A model generated the notes under the pieces. It was not told the origin of the DNA, made no database searches, and saw only the letters and a list, made by a program, of their open reading frames with translations. Below, piece after piece: positions 11,601-24,964 of a stretch of DNA of 64,000 nucleotides. The stretch is from positions 6,043 through 70,042 of the forward strand of contig QZCP01000215.1 in NCBI GenBank assembly GCA_003956705.1, written 5' to 3'. A program made the translations under genes and the position numbers. This DNA comes from Brevipalpus yothersi. Lineage: Eukaryota > Arthropoda > Arachnida > Trombidiformes > Tenuipalpidae. The stretch's first letter is position 1. Every line of letters begins with the position of its first letter.

Positions 11601-14600
11601 CCAAAATAATCATGTTCCTTATAATTCAATGAAGACCACATCATATTATCTAATTTGCCTAATGATAAGTACCATTCACCTTGTTCTCGATGGCTGTATT
11701 TTGGATCATGTAGCGAAAAGAATCCATTCTCTTCATCCCCAACTGAGTGATACACATTCACTTAGTGATGATGATACAAGAATAGAATTCTGTTATCGAC
11801 ATATAACCATGATGAGACAATATTATTCAACACATAGACTTCTTGATGGCCAATTGGAATATGTATGGAAATGTTTGTGGACGTGAATTTTTGGGGTGTT
11901 AAGAAAAGCTCATGCTCAATGGAAATATTTTCTGCCGATATGATATTGCAATCATTATAGTTGTGCAGGGTAAAACAGTACGAAGAGAATTTTACCCTTG
12001 GAAGCTCAGAGGAAAGAAAGTCATTTCATTTCATTGCATCTCTCAGACTTTCTTATATCGTCGAAGTACATGTATCAAGAAATCTATCCACACAGAATCC
12101 GAGATTCTCTTCCCAGTCACCTGAATGCATTATGAATGAGAAAAAATATAATATAATATGCACTGGAGAAACAATATTTTGAGTTACTTTATGCATCAGT
12201 TTGATGATCTCTCGCTGAGTGCTGAAAAATTCTCTGAATTTTGTTCAAAATAGTAGAGCATACAGATGAGCTCAACAATTCTCTAGCAACAGGCAAGTTG
12301 CGCAAGTGACTCCTTAGAATTGCTAAAATTCTGGCATCTAGCATACACAGTTGCAAGCGATTTGGGACTTTATCATGAAACCAAAAAGAAAGACTTATCA
12401 CCATCAATTTGCTATTCCAAGGAGTAAATGATCATTGGATACTCCTTATGGCTGAGATTTCTGCCCTCGCGGAATCATTTGAGACTGATCTGTCTGGAGT
12501 CTGGTCAACGTATTCCCCAGGATACACTCTTTATGTGACCTAACCAATGATTTTAAATGACCTTCAATAGATCATGGAAATGTGTCTCCAAAAATATAAC
12601 TCCCGCCAATGTCTCCGATTCATTGATTTCACTTATATTTACAGCTCCAAGAATGTCTGTCCTTAATGATGAATGCATTCAATTATATCCAATCCCATCT
12701 GTTATATATACACACATACACCATACATTCAACATTTTTTCTGTGTCAAAAGTTTTTGAGTGAAAATCAATTGAACTGCTACATGATCTAAGTTCATAGG
12801 AATGGATGTCTGAAAACTTTCTGTCTCTTTTCATGGTGTTATTTATTTACTATACTCATTCTAAAAGCATTTCTCTAGGTTTTTCTCTACTCAGACAGGA
12901 ATCAAGATTTGATTCTCCTCACTCACTCATATGAACCCTGGAGTCCCTGACTGGAGTCCATGAAATCTTTAAATAAAATGCCTTATTCCAAGAAATGCAG
13001 AAGCCAGTTTAACTTTCTCTCCTCTCTCAATATCCAAAACTTTGAAACAATAAGGTTGCACATCATAAGAAACCTCAGAATTGTATTTATTCATAAAAAC
13101 CCCGAAACGAAGAGAGAATATCTGAAGGAATCTGAATACATGAGGAGCTTCATGGATGAATAGAAGCTCTGAATATATGTATTTGTAAAGCGGAAAAGGA
13201 AGTTGCACTTTCCTCTCAGTTCAGGGAAAAAAATAAGAATTAAAGGGTCATGAACGAAAGAAATCAAAGCTCAATTCAATCTTGAAGCGGAGAGAGGTGA
13301 AGAAAAAAATTCTGAGGCTAGCCACATAGATCAACGATATTCCCCTAAAAAGTAAAATAAATCAAGTTAGACATCTTTTTCCGCTATCTTGAGACCTTAG
13401 AAAAAGAAAAGGTCCAAGGAATATCCCAGTTCCAATGTTGATGTGAAAAAAGAGAGAAAGAGAAAGGATAGAGAATGAATAAAGTGAAGTGAGTTTGAAT
13501 CTTTTCTTATGCAAGAATATATCTCGTATTGTACTTTTTCTCACTCAATATATTCACCTCATGGCCTTTCTTTCTCTTTCTTTCTTTTTTGAGGCTACAA
13601 AACTCATAAATCTAGATGAAAACTTATGGCAAGAAAGAGAGGGAAAAAATTTTCGATGGTCACTTTGACTCATTGTATATTGTGTATCTGTGTGTGGAAG
13701 GAAAAATAGAAGACATTCTCAAGTGAAAAGAGTCAGTCGGAAGAAAGTAGAATTTTTTATTCCAATATATAGTGTACTTCAGCATAGACTGATCAATCAA
13801 TCATGACCAGGGAAAGCTAGTCAACCAGTTGTAAGGATTAGAGATCAATCAATCACCAATAGAATCTGTTTTTCAGACTATCCTCACAATTTTTCCTTTG
13901 GTAAACTTTATTCAATGGGCAATCTGGATAGTGTATGTAGTATTGAAAGAGGAAGGGGAATCAATTAATCTCTCTTGATAATCAATTATTTGGCTGGGAG
14001 AACCAAAATTTATTGTAAACATACTTGACCAATCGAAGAATCATTTGGAAAGATGCAATTTTTCACAGCAAGATTGCCCTGTCCTTGTTGGAAGATGATA
14101 GTATTATGTCCATCTGTAAACATTTGGAGCAATCTTCTCGATTTTGAATGCATAGTGACANNNNNNNNNNNNNNNNNNNNNNNNNNNNNNNNNNNNNNNN
14201 NNNNNNNNNNNNNNNNNNNNNNNNNNNNNNNNNNNNNNNNNNNNNNNNNNNNNNNNNNNNNNNNNNNNNNNNNNNNNNNNNNNNNNNNNNNNNNNNNNNN
14301 NNNNNNNNNNNNNNNNNNNNNNNNNNNNNNNNNNNNNNNNNNNNNNNNNNNNNNNNNNNNNNNNNNNNNNNNNNNNNNNNNNNNNNNNNNNNNNNNNNNN
14401 NNNNNNNNNNNNNNNNNNNNNNNNNNNNNNNNNNNNNNNNNNNNNNNNNNNNNNNNNNNNNNNNNNNNNNNNNNNNNNNNNNNNNNNNNNNNNNNNNNNN
14501 NNNNNNNNNNNNNNNNNNNNNNNNNNNNNNNNNNNNNNNNNNNNNNNNNNNNNNNNNNNNNNNNNNNNNNNNNNNNNNNNNNNNNNNNNNNNNNNNNNNN

Positions 14601-16821
14601 NNNNNNNNNNNNNNNNNNNNNNNNNNNNNNNNNNNNNNNNNNNNNNNNNNNNNNNNNNNNNNNNNNNNNNNNNNNNNNNNNNNNNNNNNNNNNNNNNNNN
14701 NNNNNNNNNNNNNNNNNNNNNNNNNNNNNNNNNNNNNNNNNNNNNNNNNNNNTATACAAAAATAGCTTAGGAAAGTTTACGTCGTATTCTGACCAATATT
14801 TTCATCCAAAATCCAGGACTCTGATGGAACAATCAGATTCTGAATGATACTCATAGTTTATCATCTTCTTCTATCGATTGCTTTTACCATTTTCCTTTCC
14901 CTCTTACATGGACCCATCATCTTGTCTGCTCATGATGGGCAGGTCAATGCTCATATATTGAATGATGAAGGCCCATAAATATGCATATGCACAATTGAAT
15001 TGAAGAGTGAACAAATAGCCATAGAAGATGGTGGGCTTACAGTAGCCAAACTATGTATGAGAATACATTAAGTGAGAGAGGATGTGAGAGAATGAAAGAG
15101 AGAGAATCTGATGAGTTAATCTTGAGAATAAGTGTGAATGAAAAGGAAAATATCAGTTTGACCCACTTGAGGAGTGAATCAAACGGTCAAAATTGATCCA
15201 CCAATTGATCACATATATATAATATATTTTCTATGCCAGTTAACCCAATATACTGTCCAGTCTAGTATTCAATTGCGATATTCTACTGGTATTGTTGACA
15301 ATATCTGGAAGAAAGTGAAAGACATATGATGATGAGAGGTTTCTCCACCTTTTCTCACTTCTATTTCCTCAGGAAAAAACACTTCGGAACGCTGACCTCC
15401 AGTTATTTTGGATTCTGGATATCATATATATACATATATTCTCTTCCAATTTTGGGAATCCAAAAGTGGGAATACTTTGTTATCTTGGCCAATCATTTGG
15501 AAAAAGAGGATGATGTGTGAGACTGTGCATGAGGATGGATAAGTTGTGGAGATCAAACAATAATGCTCAGATGCTTGACCATGAAGGACATTATGCAAGG
15601 AACAAACATATGATGAAAGAGATGAAAGGAAAAAAGGTGAATAAGTAGAAAATTCTCTGGATGTGAATACATTTTCTTTCTCTCTTGCCTCCTGTTCTTT
15701 GTATGGCCACAAATTCTTGTCCATTTCTTCTTTTGTATTCCTAAGATGTGCGTATATGTTGGTAGATGAGGATAGAATCCATTCTTTACCGTTAGTCTTT
15801 CGACAATATCTCTTCATTTGAGCTGCATCTTCCTCTCACACAGACACATACACACACAGTGTCTTGCTCACAAACAAATGAGAATCTAATTTGCAATATT
15901 GTCAAGCATGGTGATGAGATGTTTGGACGACAGAATGCAAAAGAAATGACTGGAATCATTCTCATTTGTTCTTACCATTTTGCTATCTATTGCCATTCAT
16001 TCTTTCCCAAGATTTTCTTTTACCAGTCTTGTCTATGACAGCTCATTGTTGAAAGCTAATGTATATATCTGGGCAAGAAAAAGAAAGAGAAAGAGAAAGA
16101 GAGACAAAGGAATCCAAAGCCATAGAATTTGATAAATTCAATCTTATACATGCAAGTAAGAATATAAAGCTTCAGGTTAAGCTTGAGGATTCCTTTGTAT
16201 CTTTCTCTCTATCTCTTGTATTGATGGGTTGTGGAAAGCATCAAGAGTCCTCAACAAATCTGAAAGTAAGCTATTCCCATGCTGATCGAACGATGGTTTC
16301 ACAGAATTCTGTTATGCTCCTTTGATGTGGCTGATATTTAATGGAAAAGTAGCAGAGTAAAAAGGAAATATGATGCAATTGCCTCTAGGGTTATATCTCA
16401 ATTGGTCACTGAGAATATTCCAATTTTGATGATAGTTTCTCATGTACTACTAGTATGCTTCTTTGTTCTTCGATTTTGTTCTCGTGATATTTCAGAAAGA
16501 TGTTCGTGGTAGCTCCAAGAAGATCCATCGAAAAAAGGACAAGAATGATTTGCAAAGTGATGTAGTGTACCCCTTCCTTCACAGAGAGAAGATTCTCTTT
16601 TTCGAGAATAATATTCCTTTCCAAAGAATGTCATTCACTCCATGATCAAGAGTTCTGAATATATTCCATTTCTTTGAGTCTCTGTGTTCATCAGAGACTC
16701 ATATTTGTCTTCCAATCTTTATACCATATGTATTCGTGAATGAACGGCTCAGATGACAGGTGATTTTCATATGAAAGTAGCATCTTGAAATTTTTTGTCA
16801 TCTTTTCAATCTTTGAAAATG

Positions 16822-16891
<70 letters not shown>

Positions 16892-19050
16892 CGCTTACAA
16901 ATTCATCTTTCGAGAAAGAAAAAATGATGGTTCATAGGGGAACAGTATAAGTATCATGAGTGAATGTCAAGTGATAACTTTTTTTGCAAGAGATTCTTAC
17001 CGATTCCACATCGTTCTGCTTTCCATTTTTCTCTCATTGAATTCCGGGAATGTTATCAGCTGGAAATTCTTACAGATAGAGTATTTATTCTCATCTGTTC
17101 TTTACCATTGTGTCTTTTTTCAATCACTTCGATAGCTTTGCGTTATGATGGGAAATAGCAGAGCGACACCTCATATGGATTGTCCAATAAATTCTTCTTG
17201 AAAAAAAACTTTTTGAAAATATTGCCGAAAATCCAGCCACGGGCATCAATATGATATACCGGTAATCGGCCTGGAATACAATGACAAACAAAGCCAATGA
17301 GACAGAATCGTTGTAATAAAGTTCATATACATGATGCAAGCTGGACCCTGTAGACTGTTGAAAGTGTGCAACATATTGGAATAGAGACTTAAAAATCTCT
17401 TTTTCATTATCAACAATAGAGATAATGCAGAAATATGTCTCTATTGTGTCGATTGAATTTATTTTTATTAAAGTTGAACAAATGAGAGCGCTAATTCTAT
17501 CTTTGTTGGAGATTACATGCTGTATTATGACTGTTTTCACCAATGCCGGAAAATAGTTGAATGATAATTGGACAGTTTATTTCAAGAAGGAAAGCATTCC
17601 GACCTTCACCCAGTTAGATGAGGATGCACCGTATTTCTTGAGCTTGTTACCTTTTTTCTCTTTCTTTCTCTGGAGAAAATCGGTCGGAGAAATTTCATCG
17701 TATTGACAGTGAGAAAGTGATATGAGGAGATGGAATATAAGGCTGTCACAATATTTTATTTAAGTGATGGAAGTGCTTTTTTGTCTTTTGATCCAATATA
17801 GTTGATAAAATCCAATTTGATCATCGCGTGCTCACTATCATGCATGATATATCAGCCATCTTATTTTCAAATTGTCAAATCCTCAGATTTTTTCTCGCTC
17901 TTCTCATTGTTCCTTTCTATCATTCACAGTGCCTCCTGAGGAAGTGATCATAACGAATGATAAAGAACATCGGATAACCCAAATTGTTGGACCATTCGAG
18001 GAGGGATCTGATTTACATTTGTCATGTGATGCCTATGGTGAGTTTGCATTTATGAAACATAACTCAAGATCCCGTACTTCAATACTATAATCAAAATATT
18101 GCCATCAATAGACCCTGGCAATCAAAATATCAACATACATGAATCAATTTGTTTCTAGTGAATCAAATCTGTAATTTTCACCATAGGGTACCTTATTTTT
18201 ACTCATTTGAGTCATTACTTTTTATTCAATTGATAAAGAGTAGGACTCAGATGATGATCAGAAACGAGTTTCTATTCGATTTGGAAGCAAGCTAGAGTAT
18301 TCCTTCCAGTGAAGACTAAGTTTCAAAAAGTGTTCAATATTTATTCAAGTTCGATGTTTATCGCAATCGAAAACTAAAAGCCTAAAAAGGAATAAATACC
18401 TTGGGGAAGAATATCGCCAATGGAATAGTCTTTCATATTCTTTGGAGTCTACTTAACTCATTGCTTTTAAATTGTTAGACGATGCTTGAAACAGCATCTT
18501 TTTGGAAGCAGTCATCATTGATGGAAGTCTTTTTTGTGCTACATTCTGTAACTTCATGGTCGATTCTGGTGGAAGTTCTCTCAACATGAGGATTTCGACA
18601 TCCCCCAGAAAAAAAGAGCAAGAACGAAATTGACCCTTAAAATAAATCAAATTGAGTCAAGCAGGTTATCTTGGAATCTTTCCCACGGAATATCTACCTC
18701 TCTCTCTCTTTCTCTCACCAAATGTTTCTTAACATTCGATTGAAGTTGAATTTATTTTATAGCTCATTCAATTTCACCTCTTCAACTCTCATGATTCTTC
18801 ACTGATTCCTCCTCATCGATGGACAAATAGCGTAATCTTCAATCGGACTCTCATGAAACGAGAGTGAGATAAAAATTCAAAGTTTCCGATCATTTTCTTC
18901 ACCATTTGCTAATGTAACAGATAAAACAACACACTAGACGGAAATAGATCGATATTCTCATAGACTTGATGTGTTTGTGAAATCATTTTCTACTTCGTTC
19001 TCTCTCCAGACAAACGATTCTCAAGAGGAAAAGTGAGAAGAGGAATCCAA

Positions 19051-19110
<60 letters not shown>

Positions 19111-19493
19111 ATGGTCCTTACTTAAATATAAGGGTTAAATTTTGCAAACTTTTTGATGAGCCTTTATCTTGCTCTCTTTTCTTCGAAGGTTCTAGGGAAT
19201 ACTGAGAGAAAGAATGAGAAACCAAGATGCAAGATGGAGGAAAAAACACAAACAATGTTCCCTGCATTTTTTCTCAATTCTATTCCTTAAACTTGAGATT
19301 TTTTTGTTCTTCTTTTCCTCTCTTGTTCTTACTAAATGATTCACAAACAGTAACTGCTTTGAGGGAATTTTGTGCCACTTTCATCCAATCCAAAATAGCA
19401 TGTTGATAGATGTTCAACATTGAATGGAAATAATTCTTCTCTGTACTTTCGAGTTGGGCTGCTTTTTTATTTCTCATTCTTCTCGTGATACAG

Positions 19494-19529
<36 letters not shown>

Positions 19530-22500
19530 TTTCTACTCAAAAATTTCTACTAAAGCTAGTTGCAATCATTTTCAATCCTCAGTTTTTTGAATTGAATCCT
19601 CTTTTTCCTCTTTATCCTTCCATGTCCCTTCATCTATCTTTTAGCCTCCAAGGTTTTCTTTTCCTCTCCTTCTTCTTGACTGAATTATTAGGACTCAATG
19701 ATGAAGCTCAACTCATGAATCAAATGATTCTCTTCCGGATTCGATTGTGAGACTCAATAGTAGACATTGAATCTTGAAATAAATTCTTTCTCTCTTATCA
19801 CTTATCCGATAGTATCAATCTTCCGAGTTTCTAAATTCCAGTTAATCGCTCAAAGTCTTTGCATGATATCTTGGTCAGAGTATTATTCTAATCTATGGAA
19901 CAGTATTCAGGGAAAAGTATGTTTCCGTGAGCAATTCTGATTTGAATAGCTTCCCTTATTCATGTAAACGTGGAAACAAGGAGACAATCGCTATTTTTGG
20001 GCGAAATTCATCTGATATCAATCAGGCATCATATACAGTCTCATTCCAATTCATCTCCGTACATCTTGCATCTCGAATTATCAACTTTTAAAAAGACTGT
20101 CTATCTTATACCAAAGGCATTTATTCTAGAGTTTTGTCATGAAATGCCGTTGATCATTCGTGAAGATTCCAAAACAGCACTATTGGAATTATGGAGAAAA
20201 TTCTGACCATGAGTAAATCTAAGAATTAATTAGTGAGTCAGACATAAGTAAGTACATAGGGGAGAAACAGTGAATCGAAAAAGTATTTGTCAGCTTGAAG
20301 AGATTGGCGATGGAAGTTCAGAATAAATGAATGCCAGTTATTAGCTGATTTTCTATTATTCTTGCTCCAGTTAGGGTCGCCAATCTGAGGCCATTTATTG
20401 TCGAAAAATGGAGCCAAAGTGGATCAAGCCAGTGAATATGTGTTTATAAGTGACTGTATATGTATGGTGTAAGCTCAGCATCCATAAAGGAATCGGTCTC
20501 GGATGAGGAAGAAAAAGATGGAAAGGAAAGAGATGAAGTGGACCATCTTCCTCACTCCATGCTCACCTTACGCATGGTTTCCTTTTGCTTTGCTCTTTAT
20601 CATTTTCTTTCTCTTATTTGCCAGTTCTTGCCCATCTCTACTCAAACCTTTTCTCTGGATATTCTCTCTTTCTCTCTCTCTTTCTTTCCTTTTGCACTTC
20701 TTATTTCTCTTGTATGGCTGTTGATGATGATTAGGATTGAGATGCAAGCCAACTGATTTCTTTCATCATCCATTCGATTTTCCCATCCTCATCCTTCTCT
20801 CAGTGAAGGTTCATTTCTGGAAACGATATAATTGATTGTCAGAATCTACTATCGAGCGAGTAAATAAATGCTCACCAGATGATCATCGTTTCGCTTGAGA
20901 AGTGAGATTGAGAATAAGACGCTCAAAGTGTGTATGAAAAGTTAGCCTCAAATTCTTTGCTCCGTTTCTCTGTATTCCAATCTATTGTCTTTTGTATTCT
21001 CATCAACAAATTGGACGAAGAAAAAGATAGAAAACGAACGTAAGTGAACAAAATGAAAGAGCAAAATGAGCTACAAGCTTCGATTCTTCAATGTTCTGGC
21101 CATCATGATGACTGATTTGACCACCATAAGAATTTGATGGAGGCAATTTTTCTTCTTCTTGTTTCATCGAGAAAATTACGAGAATATCTTCATTTTCTTC
21201 ATCATTCTCATTTTATACATTGTTTTTCCACATACATCCACTATATACCTTCCACCGTGTGTTTCTTATAATGATTTTCCTCTCATTTTCTTCCTCTTTT
21301 TGACCTATTTCAGGTAAACCCACACCTTCTGTCACTTGGTGGCTTGCGAATGATATTCTTCTAGATGATTCCTATTTTCCCATGTCTAATGGATACATTC
21401 GAAATCAACTAGTACTAGAATCTGTGAATCGATCCATTTTGATGAAAGAACTCACTTGCCGTGCTTCCAATACTAATTATACGCATTACAAAGAGCAGAC
21501 TGTACTCGTTGATCTTAACCGTAAGTATTCGCTTGCAGTATTACTTTCTTCTTTTGCCGATCTTATACTCTCAAGATTTTAGCCCCTCTCCATCACTTGA
21601 TGATGATACTTTTTCCAAGTGATTTACTTATTTTCGACCTATTTTTTTTCTCGGAAAAAGTATTGCAAAACCTTCGAGAGTAAGTGCAATTGGATGTGTG
21701 AGACATCAAAAGCCAAGCAAGAAGCTGCTAGAAGTAAAAAAGAAAATTTTCCCATGAAATATTAAGCAACTTGAGGCTCAAATGAGAAAATCTTGTGTCA
21801 GTAGCAGATATTCTGATTTTCATCATCATTTGCTTGCAATTCTGACATTTATGTGCCAAAATAGCCAAAACACTAGGAGAAGTATTTCAAATGCTTCTAG
21901 TCATGGTGAACAGCTGCATGAGAAATGGAGAAAGTATCATAAAAGAAAGAATATTTCCATTGATTGAAGGGTCATGTTGATAGTTTGAATAGGGGAATAA
22001 GAATAGAAATCTTGATTATAAATACTAGCCAACTGGAAAAGCAATCTGATCGATATTTTTCTTCTCCTTCTTCCTCTTGAATAAGCATTTGACTCATTTC
22101 AGCTCGACAATATTCACGGTTGAACACATGAATCTGAGTGGTATATAAGTCAAATGATTGACTCAAGATTTGGTTTATGAAGCTTCTGTGTAAAGAGACG
22201 TTTGAGGGGAAATGATGCTGAATAATTATAGAGCCTGTGTTTCCATGTTGATCTTATATCATCACTCATGAGGCCTATTCTTTTATACACATATACACAT
22301 ATATACACATTGAATATACACTATATTAGTACCACATTGCTCATGAAGGTGGACAAATGAACAACCGGACTAAATCTGGTGGTCCTAGTGATGATGTACA
22401 TTGACATACATTCTCGTTTGCCTTCGATACTCAATAATCGATCAAGCTCCATATATTATTTATTTTGCGTCATAATCAGACTTTTTTGTGTTATTATTCG

Positions 22501-23980
22501 TTATAATTTATCAAAATAGCTCACCAATTTGCCCAGAATCAATCATCATGCGAATATGTGTCACAATAAATTTTGGGTTGAGACTTTATGAATTCGTCTT
22601 TCTCATCTTAGGATTTTGTGAAACAAAGTCTACTTTTAGGTGATGAGTGAGATTTTTAATGCTAATCAGAAGCAAGCACATGTGTGTGTCCATGAAATAT
22701 CTTCAGGATATCCAAAAGCATAGAGACATGAATTTGAACACAACTTCTCTGTACTCATCACATAATATCAAAATTTGAATTGAAACTAAATGATATTGCC
22801 AAAGAGTGAGAGAAAAAAACATCCCAAAACGTTCAACTAGTGTTCAAGGTGCATGACCATCGAGTGATTCATGTTCATTTATCATGAACTATTCAGTATA
22901 ATATACTTGATCATAGGTGTACAGTTGGTGATAAAGTTCATTGGTATGCAAAAGAGCTTACTATTCACAGCTCATCGACGAGAAGAGTGATAAGGCATTG
23001 AAGCAAGCATGCTAGTAGTCGAAAGTGAATTGTGTGTACACACGTTTCCTATTTCCCTTACACTGGCTGGTTAAGCTTTTCTTCTTTTGAAGGAATAACA
23101 AATTCTACTGTCTTGAGTTGAGTATTTTTCTTGTGAGAATACTGCTTATATTTGCTTGATTTGATAGTAACAATAGCCTCCATCCGGAAAAAGGAGGGAA
23201 AGTTTACCCAAGTATACTTGATTTTACTATTCTCATAGTTGAACAATCAGCAACAAAAGGCTATTCAAATGAGCTAATTAGGCGTGTATAACCACAAAAT
23301 GGTCTGAAGAAAGAATGGTCTGTGTGTATATGCTCAAACTCTTTATTATAGATTAAAGCTTGTGGTAGACCAATCGATGTTATACTTAATAACTTGTTAG
23401 AAGAATAATTTCATCTTACATCAAGATACAGCTGCCTGATGGGAAAAATTCAATAAAAATTTTCTCTTCTTATTACTCCGAAGATTTATTATTATAACAT
23501 TCCTGTGTATATCTGCCTCTCTTACACTTGATTATAGTTCGACCTCTGGAAATAGCACTTATGGGTGCTGGTAAGCCAATATCTGCTGGGCGTCAAGTGG
23601 CCTTTGAATGTCGTACACTAGGCTCAAGACCTCGTCCAATAATTTCATGGTGGCTAGATGCGATAAAATTGGCACCTATTAGTGAAACTAATTCAGTTGA
23701 TGGAAATATGACCACAGATCGAGCTGTGTTCACCTTTAAGCCTTCCCATAATGGTAAATTTTTCTCATGCCGTGCCGATAATCCGAATCTGGAAGATTCC
23801 AATAATTCCGTTGAAGATGGTGTTATGATTTCTGTTCACTGTAAGTGTTTTGACCATCACTTTTGCCTTTGACCACATAAACCCACCAATAATCCAGTGA
23901 TAAAAATCTATACATATACACCTAATTTGAAACCTTAGTTACCAGTTTGCACTTATTATCATTTCTATCTATGCAAATTA

Positions 23981-24037
<57 letters not shown>

Positions 24038-24931
24038 TCGTCAGCTAAATTTTCAGTCAACCGGTGATGATGAATGGAGCAATCCTTGTGATATACTTTC
24101 AAATTTTGGCTCCTCTTTATCAGCGGAAAAATATTTGAAACATTTTTTCTTTCCTCTCTTCATACTTCCTCTTTCTCCACCTCCACCATCAGATAGGCTT
24201 ATGGAAGGCTTGATTTGAAATATAGTTATCATTATATTAGGCCAGCCTCTTAATAACTTACCATTGTTTTGCAATTTTTAAATGAAGCGCGATATGCAAA
24301 TTTTACTATGGATTCTAGCTTTTCAGATTCATCTTTCCCTAGCTACTTCCACTAGGTACCAGTACTTTTAACTAGCTCACCATGCAATTTATTGGGAATC
24401 GAGATAGCTTGTTCAATTCTTCTTTGCAAATTATTATTATTATTAGTAACATCCAGAATGCAATCGAATTTACATAATAAACTCATGAATAAGCTTTTTT
24501 CATAATGATTTTGTCGTCAATGATGATTACGTTTTACCCAGTCGGTGATCATAAACTTTTATTCATTTACCATTGTTATCATCTGATTAACATCATTCTC
24601 ACCTGATTGTGTTATTCTCAAGATGCCACAGATTCATTGATTTAAATGATTTAAACTTATGATTACTTTCACAATCCTGGAGCATATTCACTCTAGAAAG
24701 ATGCAGCTATGATGATGATAAAAGCATATGCATAGCTATGAAAACTATCAGAGAAAACTCACTCAGCATTCAGTCTATACACTGTAAATTCAGAAATTTA
24801 CTTTTGATTGACTCTACACAAATGATCTCTGGAAAAACAATCAGAATATTTGCTCCCCGAAACTAGGTTTCCCAACATTCTTCCAGTCAGCATTCCATCA
24901 AAGAGAGGAATTTTCATCTCGTTAATCTATT

Positions 24932-24964
<33 letters not shown>

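Larger units (their letters stand above)
4023..17929. other. Remainder of Sidestep-like intron 1
   Basis: Nearly 14 kb of AT-rich intron after the transposon. It holds the microsatellites listed separately, an assembly gap (14161-14752), a coding-like patch (11629-12541) and two orphan open frames on the - strand (15422-15817, 17124-17543). I see no other gene, RNA gene or transposon in it. Confidence 0.6.
18038..21313. other. Sidestep-like intron 2
   Basis: 3.3 kb of AT-rich intron with a GA array (19051-19107) and a CT array (19497-19527). Nothing else is supported. Confidence 0.7.

Noticed and set aside
14010..14847. Long open frames across the N run
   Set aside because: They exist only because N is not read as a stop; the flanks resemble no protein.
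19424..20756. Serine, leucine and phenylalanine-rich + frames at 19424-19750 and 20460-20756
   Set aside because: Driven by pyrimidine-rich tracts; no splice or domain support.
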